DNA of 64,000 nt, taken from Hyperoodon ampullatus. Taxonomy: Eukaryota > Chordata > Mammalia > Artiodactyla > Ziphiidae. The position numbers and the translations under genes are program-made. Below, piece after piece: positions 1 to 10,829 of this stretch (positions are counted from its first letter, which is position 1; every line of letters begins with the position of its first letter). Under the pieces are notes generated by a model, which worked only from the letters and a program-made list of their open reading frames with translations, did not search any database and was not told where the DNA came from. Where the stretch lies: positions 1,488,001 through 1,552,000 of the forward strand of contig OX457072.1 of the NCBI GenBank assembly GCA_949752795.1, given 5' to 3'.

Positions 1-557
1 TGACTCGGCCAGGACCTCTCATGCCGCTGGCAGAGTGCCGCGCCCGCCAACAGTAGGTGAGGCATCCGCCGTGCCCATTTGTGGCTGGAGAGTCGGGGCT
101 TCATTGCTGCCGCTGGTGCTGGGGAGTGGACTCCTGACCGTGTCCTGTGCTTCCGTGGTGCCTGTAGATCAGACAATCCGCTGGGCCAGATGGGGCTTCC
201 CTGCTTTGCCGCCCCAGGCGTGCGGCCCCCGCCGGAGCCCCAGTGCTAGTGGGTTGAGGTTCCTACCACATACGCCTCTCTTGGGCTCCCCTGTCTTGGC
301 CCTTGGTCTTGAGAGGGGTGGCTCTCTCTCGCTTTTGGAAACTCCTACAGGTCTCTTTGACTCCCAGTTCAGCGCGTGTGAGAGATAAAGGAAAGCCCAG
401 CAAATGTACCACATTCTTGTTCCTCGAGTCCCGAGTCCTCTAGCACAGCCAACTTCTCCCCCCTCCCCAGATTTCAGAGTTCTTTAATCCATTTCTGTTG
501 AATAATTTCTAGGATATTTACTTTTAACTAGAGAGAAGAAACAACAACAAAAAAAGT
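1..557 (+). other. CpG-rich segment at window edge, possibly a retroelement or promoter fragment
   Basis: The first 250 bases are GC-rich and hold about twenty CpG dinucleotides, in contrast to the AT-rich sequence beyond base 560. GC content falls gradually, and an A-rich run occurs at about 540-557. The A-rich end would fit a 3-prime tail of a plus-strand retroposed element; the CpG density would equally fit the edge of a CpG island or an L1 or LTR regulatory region. An open frame at 35-388 has no recognisable domain. The segment is cut by the window boundary, so its nature cannot be decided here. Confidence 0.4.
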
Positions 558-1194
558 GAGCCTACACTATCTTGTTCTGAATCAGAATGTGTGTAACTTT
601 TGAAATGGCTTATTTCTAAAAAACATATTTATTTAGTATTTTTCAACATTTGAAACTTGCTCACATACGTAAAATCATTCAATGCTTGCATCACCGAGGG
701 ATTTTAGATGTTAATATGTCTGCACTAGTGCTGAGAGCTGAGGCACTGATGAACGGTCTCGCCTCGTGCCCGGGTTGCCTTACACCTGAGCCGCCTTCCT
801 TGCCACACTGGCTTAATAGGGATTCTTTAGGAGTCTAAACAGTGAGGATGCCAGTGGCCTTGCGCAAAGCCCATGTTTGACCAGATCATCTATAAGTGTT
901 CTTCATGATGTATTCATGCCATAGTCAATACGAGAAACAGTTTAAAAACTCAGATTAACATCAGATGGTGTGAGCACTTGTCCCAACTGTAGTAAGGAAG
1001 TGTGGCTGTGGGAACATCATCTGTCTTCTGGGCTCCAACTCCCTGTATGCTTCTGAAGCGTTTAGTCTATGATATAATTGCCTGTGGCCAAGTATGTTTG
1101 TTGCACAGAGTTCTAGTTCAGAAGGAATCAAGTGTCAGTGAGCCTAGCCAAGTTCTGAGGTCATGAAAAAAAGCCTTGCACAGCATAAGGAAGG
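558..1194. other. unrecognised AT-rich sequence
   Basis: No repeat family, coding frame or RNA gene was recognised. A 62-residue open frame near 650-838 has no protein-like features. Confidence 0.4.
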
Positions 1195-1395
1195 AGCATT
1201 AAGTACTTACTAGCTCATGGCACTGTTTTAAGTGTGCTCATATGTCTTTTTTAAACCTTTATGAGATATGGTCCATTTTTACCCCTATTTTACAGTAAAA
1301 TAATATACAATATAGGTAGACATTAGTGACTTCCAACTGCTACTAAATGCCAAATTTAGGAGGCTGGATTCTCAGCCCTGTGATCTGAACCCACG
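1195..1395 (+). mobile_element. MIR SINE fragment
   Basis: The order of blocks matches the MIR core: a stretch like tactagctcatggcactg, then an ATG-poor middle, then cccctattttacag near 1280-1295, then a final block ending in ctggattctcagccctg and gtgatctgaacc. These correspond to the MIR segments for falling-off counts, tacagatgagg, and gattcgaacc. Divergence is high, as expected for this ancient tRNA-derived family shared by all mammals. Confidence 0.65.
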
Positions 1396-1404
1396 AATAA
1401 CACA

Positions 1405-1545
1405 GTCTAGCATTTCACACTTTACAAATGCCTTTTCCCATTTAATCAGTACCGTGACTCTCTGAAGGAGGATTCACTCATATGCCTGGCTCCGTCTCCT
1501 CAACTGCAGATCAAGAAGACGGCACTCAGTGATACATCCAAAAAT
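1405..1545 (+). mobile_element. possible second MIR-type fragment
   Basis: The blocks ttacaaatgccttttccca and tttaatcagtaccgtgac resemble the MIR region that normally precedes the ttttacagatgagg core. Similarity is weak, so this is a tentative call next to a clearer MIR. Confidence 0.3.
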
Positions 1546-3494
1546 CAGTTTTACTGTAAAAGTGGGCCTCCTTCCTGACTTCTCACTGCTTCTGGCCTTT
1601 CCTTCACTCTACTCTTGGGTCTTTCATTTCTGTGCCTCTTAACTTGTCCTTTTGTTTACTTTGCTTGTAATTTTTTTAAGAATCCTTAGCTTTGTGTTGG
1701 AAGGACTTTATCTGCATGGGATTAAATTCTTACCCACTTCTACATCCTCAGTCATTGCCCACCTCACTCTGAGTTTACAAATGTATAAGAAATTTGAATA
1801 TACATTCCCTCAGTATGCGTGTGAAGTTTTATGCTCTAAGGGTCTATCCCGCCTGTTGGTTGTGTTAGTTTATTATGCCAAAAATGTTTTATTTTACACT
1901 CACTTTCTATGAGCGTTTATGAGGTTTGTGGTGATTGGATTGTTGCCCTTATTTCTTTGCTATAGCAGAAGTCATATTTCAGTAGCTTCTTGGGTTTTAT
2001 TCTATTCATTCCGAAAATTTACACATGACTCTACCTGATCATGCCATTAGCAGAATAATTTTCAGAACTATGAAAGATAGAATCATAAAATATTTCAGCA
2101 CTTTAAGTAGAAAAATTTGTATTTCACTTACAGAAGACCAGAGATTCTGAACACTGAGAATTTTTTTTTTTCTAGAACTCATTTTCTCTGTGGCTAATGA
2201 AGTGTACAATAGCATGAAAAAATATAATATTTTATAATTTTACTATTAGGTTAATATTGTAAAATGCTTTGTAATAATACTGGAAGCAACATATTCTCTT
2301 CTTTCTGCCTGACAAATTTCTAATCACTCAGGTGAATGAGAACCACTTTTTGTCATTGCTTCACATATGCATAAAAATATTCAAATACCTCTTAAAACAT
2401 TATTTCCAGAGTGTGTGCAGATAATTAGGTCATGTTATAACATGAAAACAATTTAAATGAAAAGCAGATACAATTTATTATTACAACTTTAGGCTCCAAT
2501 GTTTTATTCCAGCGTATCATAAAATACATAGCCCAAACTCACTTACAGTACATGACCAAAGTATATGTGATTCTTCAGATTTTCAGAACATTTTGGAAAA
2601 ATAAAACAGGAAGGATTATTCCTTATCTAAGACGGATTCATAACATCAGTATGTGATATATGTTACCTTCCTTTCCTTCAGAGAACATAAAATGTCAGGT
2701 TCGACTCACAGTAGTTACAGGGGAGAGTAGGGCACAGTGCCAGCCCTCACGCCTCTCATCAAAACCCTGTTCTGTCGGATTCCGATTTTAAAAACAGTTT
2801 TTCCAAACACTGTAGCATCACAGGTATAACTGTCACTGCGTTTCAGTGAGCAACCTCAGCTGCACTCTGCAGGTCACTGAGTTTAGTTAATCCCTGTGCT
2901 GCCACTAGACTGTGGCAGGAATAGTTCCAACTCCAGGAAGTCTCAGGAAGGAGGAGGAAAGTAACACCCCCCTCAGTCATTTCTAGTTTCTCTGTACTGT
3001 CAGGCCTGCAGTCCGGTTACATGGTGGTGTCACCTCCCAGTCGGATAAGTACTGGCTGGTTCTGCAGTTAGGAAACTGCGGCAGGCCACGTGCTGCAGGG
3101 CAGGTGGGAGCTGGGAACGTTGCTGGCAGAGAGGGAAAGAGGCCGCAGTGCACGTGTTCTTAGGTGGCATTTGCCGTGAGGCTCCTACTTGCTTCTCTGC
3201 TTTTCAAGGGTATGGTTTAAAAACAATCCCTTTGAGAATATGTCAAGGCTGCACAACTGCAAGCTGAAAATATGAGTCACTGGCAACTTGGAATTTCCTA
3301 GTGTTCAGGCATTTGAGGCTTTGAGTCACTGAGGGCCTATTATCAGTGGGCTCCCACCCAGAGGAGAAGCTGTGCTTCCCCAAGAAGGAACAGTTTACTT
3401 CCTCAGTTTTTATTCCATTTATCATAGTTTCTAATATTTTATTCCAAATAAATACTTAGGAAAATGACAATAACTTGAATTAAGATTTATTAAT
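1546..3494. other. unrecognised sequence
   Basis: This stretch is AT-rich with a slightly GC-richer part around 2690-3180. No coding frame longer than about 90 residues and no repeat family were recognised. Short T runs occur near 2160. Nothing else can be supported. Confidence 0.35.
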
Positions 3495-3695
3495 TTTCAA
3501 GGGCTGTTCTCAGGGCTTTCTTTACATGCTCTGAAAATTTATATTCATGTAATCCTTATAATACCCCCTTGAGGTGGATACTATTGTTATCTCTACTTTA
3601 TGTATAAGAAAAGAGAAGCAAGCAGATTTTACTTATTCTCTCAAAGCCACAGAGCAGGTAAATCTCTGAGCCGGATTCGTAAGGAAGCAGAAGAG
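3495..3695 (+). mobile_element. MIR SINE fragment
   Basis: The order tctcagggctttctttacat, then gtaatccttataatacccc, then gaggtggatactattgttat, then agccacagagcaggtaa and gccggattcg follows the MIR consensus closely (lowest common counts, gaggtaggtactattat, cacacagctagtaag, gattcgaac). The orientation is plus. Confidence 0.75.
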
Positions 3696-4329
3696 AGCTC
3701 AGTTCACCAGCTCCCAAGGCCTCCAGAGACGCCTGAGAAGTTTGAAAGAAAAACCAAGAGCCCATTGTCTGAAAACAAACAGTTCTTTTCTTTTATTTTC
3801 CACTTAGAGTTTATAAAACTGAAATTTATTCTTAAGTTCCATAAAAGCTAGTTTTTCAAATGACAGAAATGTCAGTTTTCATTATTCTGAAGAGATAGAT
3901 ATCATACTATGCTCATTTTGAAGACAAAAATTGACCTCTTTAATTTTAAAGAATTGGAAGCAGAATAATGAAATCTAGCACCTTGTGTTCTAGTCTTGAA
4001 TTGAGATGCCCTGGCTTCTGGTTGAGTGAAAACTCTACCTCTAAATTGCTCAGGAGAATATGGGGGCAGGTACATGGGCTCAAGAAAACGAATGAAGAGT
4101 TAAACCCCCAAAGAGCTGGGCCTCAAACACCTGGAACCAAAAAAAAAAAAAAAAAAATACTTCTAGAAGTCAGTTTCTATTGATTATTCATGATTTTCTC
4201 TGTTAAGTTAACCTTTTTTCCGTCTCTTGCTAGCTTTCTCTATGTGGTAGGAAAACATAGCCAGTGAACATGCCCAGTTTCATATGTTACCACTGCGACC
4301 ACTGGGAGAGGACTGCTTCTCTTCTTCAG
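3696..4329. other. unrecognised sequence with a 19-base A run
   Basis: An isolated run of 19 A lies at 4139-4157. The sequence before it has no SINE body and no recognisable gene remnant, so it is not called a processed pseudogene. The pyrimidine-rich stretch at about 4213-4231 ends in AG and could act as an acceptor. Confidence 0.35.
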
Positions 4330-4381
4330 TTGCAGATTGAAACATTTGAGGAAAGACTGACACCGCTGTGGCCTCCTCAGG
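4330..4381 (+). other. candidate exon (52 bp) bracketed by splice-like sites
   Basis: A pyrimidine-rich acceptor (ctgcttctcttcttcag) ends at 4329 and a donor of the form CAGG then GTAAGC begins at 4382. The frame starting at the first base is open through 17 codons and reads LQIETFEERLTPLWPPQ. The length is 52 bp, so a coding exon would start in phase 0 and end in phase 1. The protein is not recognised. Pseudo-exons with good sites and short open frames are common in mammalian introns, so this is only a candidate. Confidence 0.25.
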
Positions 4382-4689
4382 GTAAGCACGTGTCTCAGAG
4401 GCATTGCTGTGCTTGCCGGAGCCGTGTGGTGAGGCCGGTGCCCAGAATCAGCACGGGTGAACAGACGGGATCCACAGCACAACGTAGGATGGGGTAGCGT
4501 CAGGAACACGGAGTTGCAGAGTTAAACAAAGACCGATTCAAACCCTGGTTCAGCTGATCACCACTCGGGTGATTCAAGTTTCTTATTGTATCCCTTTCAC
4601 ATTGTGTCATTCACCTAAAAATGTTACGACAATTAACTGAGGAGATGTGTAAGCAAATAATACTGCACTAGCTACCGTTGAACTAGCTG

Positions 4690-4870
4690 GCTATCATTTT
4701 TATCTAAGCTCTTATATTGATTCAGTCCACGTAACAAGTTTACGCTCTGTAAATATGGTTCATATCCCCCCTTCAAATGAGAAACTGAGGCACAGGGAAG
4801 TTAAACAAGTTGCTCTATGCTCATATTTGGTAAATTTAAGAGCCAGGATATGTATATGTTCAAAAACTAT
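4690..4870 (+). mobile_element. MIR SINE fragment
   Basis: The block caaatgagaaactgaggcac followed by agggaagttaaacaagttgc is the diagnostic MIR core (tttacagatgaggaaactgaggcacagagaggttaa in the family). It is followed by a degraded tail near 4830-4860. The orientation is plus. Confidence 0.8.
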
Positions 4871-5044
4871 TAACCCTTTATGATGCAGGCTCACAGCTCA
4901 TTTATCACAAGCACAGGCTCACTCTTCCGGGAGACTGCCATGCTCACGTGGGGTTTGCATCACACACCTCTGTGAATCGGGCTCAGAATGGTGTCCGTCA
5001 TTCTTCGTGAATGATTACCCACCTTGTCTCGTGCGTGACAATTT

Positions 5045-5315
5045 GGCATCTCACCTGGAGAGGTGGAGGAGCTAAGAGCATGGGGTCTAGAGCCCATCTG
5101 CCTGGGTTACGACTCCGGTTGTGCCGTTTACCAAACATGCAGCTCAGCCTGGATGTCAACACTTTGTGGCTTGTTTTCTTTCCTGTTGAAAAGTAACTGT
5201 AATAGTACCTACGGTCCAGGGTTATTATAAGGAAAAAAATGAATCAGTCAGTACTTGTAAAGGCTTGACCCTCGGTAAACACTCAGGAAATAGTTAGCTT
5301 CTACCATTGCTATTA
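5045..5315 (+). mobile_element. nearly full-length MIR SINE
   Basis: The element runs from the tRNA-like head (gctaagagcatggggtctag, ctgcctgggttacgactcc) through the core (aacactttgtggcttg) to the tail (gtaatagtacctacgg, ttattataaggaaa, tcggtaaacactcagg). This is the most complete MIR in the window. The tail runs directly into the CAC/CAT-rich tract that follows. Confidence 0.8.
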
Positions 5316-5485
5316 ACTACTACTATCACCACTGTCACCACCACCATCACGTCACCATTACTAGTTACACCACCATCACATCACCATTACTAGTTACACC
5401 ACCATCACATCACCATTACTAGTTACACCACCATTACACCGCCATTGCTAGTACCACTATTACTATTACTACCACCACCACTGTG
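5316..5485 (+). repeat. CAC/CAT-rich minisatellite with a 29-bp unit
   Basis: The block caccattactagtta starts at 5353, 5382 and 5411, exactly 29 bases apart, with shorter CAC/CAT triplet runs on both sides. The tract therefore combines a triplet-like composition with a higher-order 29-bp period of about three to four copies. It abuts the 3-prime end of a MIR. Confidence 0.85.
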
Positions 5486-6064
5486 AATATCATGATGAAT
5501 ATCCTTCTACTGAATCCACTGTTTCTATTAACCACTTTTTAATTTTCAGATCCTATTTTAATTTTTGTCCCTTATACCTCATTTAGTCAAGAAGTATGTA
5601 TAAAGTTCTTAACCTGCACTAAACTAGTAAAGAGATGGTGTTTAACATACTAAGGGAACAAACCATGTACCTGTGGAATAAATGTGGTCTGAGGAGACAG
5701 CTAGTCATGTTTACCAGGCAGCTTGTTATTAAATTTCATGAACATATTGTAGATAATTTGACCTACAAGAAGCACTGAGATGCTCTTTTTCTCCCATAGT
5801 GTCATTTTCTTTTTGCCTATACTCTGTAGACAAATCAAACTAAACTAGATATTGAAGGGAAACTATTTATTATTAGATTTATCTTAATCTAAGAATATTG
5901 GAATGTCTTCTGGTTTTATTGCCAATAAATACTTGCAACGTATACAAAAAATAAACAAAAAATAATGTCTCAATAACATTATTTCCATACGTAAGTGCCT
6001 CTGAATAAAGTAACAGCATCTTCAAATAGTCAGAATTCATTGTACAGGATGAGTGACCAATTTT
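5486..6064. other. unrecognised AT-rich sequence
   Basis: No repeat or coding signal was recognised. Confidence 0.35.
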
Positions 6065-6200
6065 AGCTTCTAACTTGACTCTTCCATTTATTATTTTTGT
6101 GAATTTAGGCAAATGACAGCTTCAAGTCTCAGTTTCCATATCTGTAAAATAAGACACTGCAGCTAGATTGTCTGTAAGGCCCCTTGAAGTTCTACACACA
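6065..6200 (+). mobile_element. partial MIR SINE
   Basis: The block agtctcagtttccatatctg then taaaataagacactg corresponds to the MIR segment cctcagtttcctcatctgtaaaatgggga. The remainder is too diverged to follow. Confidence 0.65.
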
Positions 6201-6940
6201 GTACACAGAAACCAAGTACATTTTAGGGAAGTTAAGCTCATCCATTTATCAGCATATACAAAATTTTACATAGAAATAGAAAAATAATTTTAAAGGAACC
6301 TGCCAGGAACAATGTTTAAGTGCTTTGGAGGGTAACGGATACTCTTTGTGATTCAGTCAAATAAATAATATTGACTTACTTTAGTTGTATTGTGCAGAGT
6401 ATTTTAGAATAATCAGATGTTGAATTTTTCCAGGATTTGAATCAGGATATTATGACTGTACCAAAAAGAAGAGTTTGAATTTTAAATCATGAAAACAATG
6501 CAGGGTTTGAGCTTAAAACCAAATGGGAAGGGAGAACAAATTCAGTAGGGCAAACACGTTTATCTTAACTCTAAGTCCTAAGTTTACGTTTCTGGATGGG
6601 AAAGCTAATAGGAACGCTATGTTTTGGTAGTGAAACTGCTTGGTGAGGACCCACTCTGGGGTGGGAGGTGTTGTCAGCAGGCAGGCCTCTGCTGGCCTCT
6701 GCCTCCACGTGCAGGAAGTGCCGCTTTCAGGGCCCAAGGTCTCCTCTGCACAGACACACACCTTCCAGGCCGTGCATCTGGTGTTTTTCAAACTATTTAA
6801 ACCAAACCTTCTTTGGATAAGTATGAAAAACCCACAATTCAGGCCATATACATGTGCTTGTTCATGTGCACCCCCCCCATGTCTGCTCATCTTGCAAAGC
6901 AAATAGTGAGATGGGCAAATGCTTCCGGCTTGTCACTCGC
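6201..6940. other. unrecognised sequence
   Basis: A GC-richer part lies at about 6640-6790. Open frames of 88 and 129 residues occur on opposite strands over the same bases with no protein-like features. No function is assigned. Confidence 0.35.
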
Positions 6941-7174
6941 AGGCAGCAGGTCTAGTGTGCTCACGTGCCTGGAGAGGGCGTGGGGATGGGAGGGCAGAGA
7001 GGAGGTGCTTTTCTGGAGCTACAGAAGGTCTGTCTGTCGGGGAAGGGAGTGGGGAGAAGCAGCCCAGACACAGCCAGGAAGTAGGTCCCAGGCCTCGCAG
7101 ACTGTGCTAAGCTGTCTGGATGTCACCCTCAAGGGAATTCGCAGAACTTGAAGACTTTTGAATAGGGAATACCG
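6941..7174 (-). mobile_element. L2 LINE fragment, left part (interrupted by L1)
   Basis: Read on the plus strand, blocks such as aagctgtctggatgtcaccc, acttgaagacttttgaatag and gggaataccgttta match the reverse complement of L2 (gccatggtaaggagtttggatt, gaagccattggagg, gggagtgacatgatctg). The L2 sequence resumes at 7572 after the inserted L1. The coordinate of the left edge is approximate. Confidence 0.5.
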
Positions 7175-7571
7175 TTTATATTTTATTTTTATTTTTGATT
7201 GAAGTATAGTTGAATACAATATTGTTAGTTTCAGATGTACAGCAAAGTGATTCAGTTATACATATCTCTATCTATCTATCTATCTATCTATTTATCTATC
7301 TTACTTTTCTGATTCTTTTCCAGCATAGGTCATTATGCAGTACTGACTATAGTTCCCTGTGCTATACAGTCCGTTCTTGTGGTTTATCTGTTTTATTTAT
7401 AGTAGTCTGCACCTGCTAATCCCAGACTCCTAATTTATCCCTCCCCCACTTCAGTAACTATACGTTTGTTTTCTATGTCTGTGAGTCTGTTCCTGTTTTG
7501 TAAACAAATTCATTTGTATCATTTTTTTTTAAAAGATTCCACATATAAATGACATTTGGATTTATATTTTA
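7175..7571 (-). mobile_element. 5-prime truncated L1 insertion with an 11-bp TSD
   Basis: The 11-base sequence tttatatttta occurs at 7175-7185 and again at 7561-7571. Between them lies antisense L1 3-prime UTR sequence: ttgattgaagtatagttgaa, gtttcagatgtacagc, then gattccacatataaatgaca at the truncated end. A TATC microsatellite has expanded inside it at 7266-7303. Removing the insert rejoins an L2 sequence across the site, which supports a clean target-primed insertion into an older L2. Confidence 0.88.
7266..7303 (+). repeat. TATC tetranucleotide microsatellite
   Basis: About nine TATC-type units with one interruption, inside the antisense L1 3-prime UTR. Translation of this tract gives a run of IYLS-type residues, which is an artefact. 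Confidence 0.9.
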
Positions 7572-7765
7572 GAAAGATCATTTTGGCTACCAGGCCAGGA
7601 AGGAATGGGAGGGCGGAGGCTGGACAGGGAGGCTCTGTGAAGAGGTAACTGGGACACCCCAGGGACCAGAGATACGTTTGGAAGCACTGATGATCAGTTA
7701 AGGGGGAATAGGGAACAAACGGGAAGGCATTGCAGAGATCTGTCTGGGAAAGTCCAGCATCAGTG
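7572..7765 (-). mobile_element. L2 LINE fragment, right part
   Basis: The block gaaagatcattttggctacc followed by caggaaggaatgggaggg and gcattgcagagatctgtctg corresponds to the L2 reverse complement aaaggatcactctggctgc, ggcaagagcggaagcaggg and ctattgcagtagtccagg. It continues the fragment that ends at 7174. Confidence 0.6.
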
Positions 7766-7849
7766 CTTCCTCTGGTAGGACACTGAGTTGTACATGCTCT
7801 CACAGGAGAAGAGGTGACGCTCATTTCTTTGCTTATAAAATGGGACGGC

Positions 7850-7990
7850 AGTATCTTCAGTTAACGCATATTTATTGTGTCTATTGTGCACTAAACACGA
7901 ACACTCCAGGGATTCAAGCAGCTCATAGCTTCCAGCTTGTGGTAAAGATTCAAGAACTCTGCAGAAGCATGTGGCCAAATAATGACTTCA
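7850..7990 (-). mobile_element. L2 LINE 3-prime end fragment
   Basis: The blocks aacgcatatttattgtgtct, attgtgcactaaacacgaac and ccagggattcaagcagctca correspond to the reverse complement of the L2 3-prime end (aacaaatatttattgagcgcc, actatgtgccaggcact, ggggatacagcagtga). Confidence 0.55.
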
Positions 7991-9119
7991 ATACTGAATG
8001 TGAAGATTAGATCACCAGGGTGTAATGTCTCAGTTACACTCGTTGTGGAAGCTGCATACTTCCAAGAAGTCATGAAACTCATCTGAAACCTAATTTGCCC
8101 ATTTTCATCTAGACGTTACAGAGGCTTACCAAAAAAAAAAAAAAAAAAAAAGACAATCAGCTGATGGCAGTGATTGTACTGCTCAGAGCTCCAACACTGT
8201 TGCACTGATGTTCAAAAGCAGAGATACTCAAGTTGTCAGAAAAGAAATGACAAATTCAAGAAAACTGAATGTGTTTGCTGGTTTCAGCGTCCTTAAAAGG
8301 AGAGACTAGGATACTGAACAGGTCTTACGTGAATCCCAATCATGAGTAGGTAAACTAGTTGTACGAGTGCGAGGACATGATGCCGTTAGACCCAGCTAAA
8401 GCCTCTCTAGCTGACTCCCTACCGCCGAAACATGAAGAGATGAGGTATTTCAGAATATCTGGATATTAAGAAAGCAGCAGTGGAGCCTTTTACCATGTAC
8501 ATTATGAATGGTGAAATGTCAGCTTGCTGAGGGAGCCCTATGAAGGTTTCCTGCCATCCCAAAGTAGAGCCCTAGGCCTAAGGGGCTACAGTGAAGAGCA
8601 CTTAGGTTAGGACCTGTCTTGCTCACAGGTGCACAGAGTAAATGGAGATGAAGCACAGATGCACACAGACAGTCCCAGGCTGGGGCGGCCGATGCCGGGA
8701 TGCCGAGCATGGTCCCTGGGAAGGGAGGGGCCTGGTGAAGCAGCCTTACTGCTCAGGGTGGGTGCAGCCTCTCAGGGCTCCTGCAAAGAAATGCTGAATG
8801 CTATTTTCACTTTTCACCTGTTTTCATATGAGTGAAACTTCTCTTTGGCTTTCTTTCAGTTAGTGAAAACAGATACTCATGTAGGTCTTTTATAAAAAAA
8901 TAATGTGGCATAAAGCAAACTTTCAAAAAGTTGGGGATTCTTCATTACTTCTCATAATTTTTATACAAAAACTTCCTTTCAGAATGACATTTACCCCTTA
9001 GGTATGACCTAAGACCACTGTTTTGTTTTGTTTCTTCCTAGGAAACAGTGGTATTAAGGAAACCAAAGGAAGAAACACTTCTAGTTTAATTTATTTGTCT
9101 TAGCATAAGAAAAATACCT
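7991..9119. other. unrecognised sequence with a 21-base A run and two small hairpins
   Basis: An A run lies at 8131-8151 with no SINE body in front of it. Two adjacent perfect hairpins occur at 8997-9013 and 9014-9052 and are described separately. No gene was recognised. Confidence 0.35.
8997..9052. repeat. two back-to-back hairpins
   Basis: The first hairpin is CTTAGGT, loop ATG, ACCTAAG (8997-9013). The second follows immediately: ACCACTGTTT at 9014-9023 and its exact complement AAACAGTGGT at 9043-9052, with a 19-base pyrimidine-rich loop. No terminator or RNA gene function is implied in a mammalian genome; a small DNA-transposon remnant is possible. Confidence 0.6.
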
Positions 9120-9515
9120 TCAGTTTTGGGTTCAGTTGCACCCCCAGCCAATTTGTATATTGAAGTCCCAAGCCCCAGTAGGTCAGAATGTGAATGTATT
9201 TGAAGATGGAGTTTCTAAAGAGGTAACTAAATTACAGTGAGGTTATTAGGGTGGACCCTAATCCAGTAGGACTGCTGCCCTTAGAAAAATAGGAGATCGG
9301 GACACAGCCAGACACAGAGGGAAGACCTTGTTAAGATGCAGGGAGAAGATGGCCGCCTACAGGCCAAGGAGAGAGGCCTTGGTAGAAACCAGCCCTGGCG
9401 GCATTCTGACCTCAGAGTGCTGACCTCCAGAACTGAGAGAGAATACATTTCCATTGTGCAAGCTGCCCAGCCTGTGGTGCTTTGTTACGGGAGCCCTAAT
9501 ACCGTCTGAGTTTGT
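9120..9515 (+). mobile_element. MaLR (MLT1-like) solo LTR
   Basis: Blocks in order are caatttgtatattgaagtcc, gatggagtttctaaagaggt, gtgaggttattagggtggac, cctaatccagtaggactg, ccttagaaaaataggagat, gacctccagaactgagag, and tgtggtgctttgttacggg then agccctaatac. This is the characteristic order of a MaLR-type LTR, including the splice-like gacacag/gcctccag region and the terminal tgttatggcagccc. No internal region adjoins it, so it is probably a solo LTR. Confidence 0.7.
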
Positions 9516-10699
9516 GAACAGCATCTCTGCTAAAGGAGAGGTATAAAAACTAAATGTTTAGAAATTTCTTATCAGCTGTGTGAAATAGTATTGGATGCTT
9601 CTAAAGCATAAATTAAAACTGTACGTCAGTTAAACTGACTTCTAAAAATAAGACACTGAAGAGCAGTATGGTCCTCCCACGAATGGAACAGACAAGGAAG
9701 CTTTATTTTTAACCATCTACTTATAAATTATTGATATAGCTTCACACCATTGGTAAATACTGCAGAAATGTATCCCATTTACATGCCAGATTGCCTCTGA
9801 AGGGCTTGCCCTCCTTCCGTTTGTGCCTTGCAGCGATGCAGAAGATAGTTGCCAAATTCCTAAAGAAATTGCCCTCCCCATTTAAGCTTATTGCTAAAAT
9901 TATAGTGTTCAGCTGAAGAAAGTAGGAGGGTGGGGCTTATTCACAAAGTGGGATTCAATACTTCATAGAATTTTCCAAGTATTTTCTTCATCAAAGAGTT
10001 TGTCACTGGACAGCAAATTCTTCGTGCTGGTATGTAGCTGCTTGCATTGAACACGTGTTATCTTATTTTCATAGTGTACAATCTCATAAATGATACTATG
10101 AAATAATTACTTACCTAGTGATCTATCTATAGCCACACCTGAAAGTGCTCAGATTGTCGCTGTCACTGTACATGAGTCCAACTGCTTATTCTTGAAAGGC
10201 TTAGAATTCTTAAAGGAGATCATGTGAGTAAGAAGTAAGTTGCAGGGATCTCCTTAGCCTGGGAGGTGGATTGCTGAGCACCTGTACTTTTAATGTCAGG
10301 AGCTCAGTAATCAATTTCTTCCTCTAACTGTGAAATTCAATCTAGACTAAGAATCTAAGCCCCCGTTTGAAGCAATTAATGGAAACTTCTAAATACAAGT
10401 ATCACCATGTCTTATTTTTCCACCCTCAAAATGGTCTCAGAATGGCTTAATCATTACTAGTAAAAAATGCATTGACTAAACTGAAGGAGAAGGTTAAGTT
10501 GGTTCAGTATCATTTCCCTTTATTTTTTGTTTCCTTAAATAGGCATCAGGTTTTTTTGTGTATTTATGAATGTGTGTCACACAGCAATCACTCAAGTATT
10601 TAATTAGTGTCTGGGAAGTTTAAATATGTAGTACTAGAACATGTGTTTTCAGTGACAAGCACATAAAATATAAAGGTGTTTTTATTTTACTAAGGTAAC
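9516..10699. other. unrecognised sequence
   Basis: AT-rich, without a repeat or coding match that can be supported. Confidence 0.35.
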
Positions 10700-10805
10700 T
10701 ATTGTACTCTACTATTGAATTCACTCTCCGTACTAAGTACTGTACAAGGTCCTGTGGATAAAAGATGTAAACTCGCAGGGCTCATGTTTGGTGTAACAGA
10801 AAGAT
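10700..10805 (-). mobile_element. L2 LINE 3-prime end fragment
   Basis: The blocks ccgtactaagtactgtacaa, ggtcctgtggataaaagatg and actcgcagggctcatg resemble the L2 reverse complement (tgtgccaggcactgt, ctggggatacagca, ccctcatggagc). Similarity is moderate. Confidence 0.45.
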
Positions 10806-10829
10806 GCCACTGGGCGGTGAGCTGTGTCC

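Noticed and set aside
4139..4157. A run as the tail of a processed pseudogene
   Set aside because: No recognisable parent sequence and no flanking duplication were found. The same applies to the A run at 8131-8151 and the T run at 37017-37040.
5316..5485. CRISPR-like array
   Set aside because: The 29-bp units are contiguous with no unique spacers, and the context is a mammalian genome.
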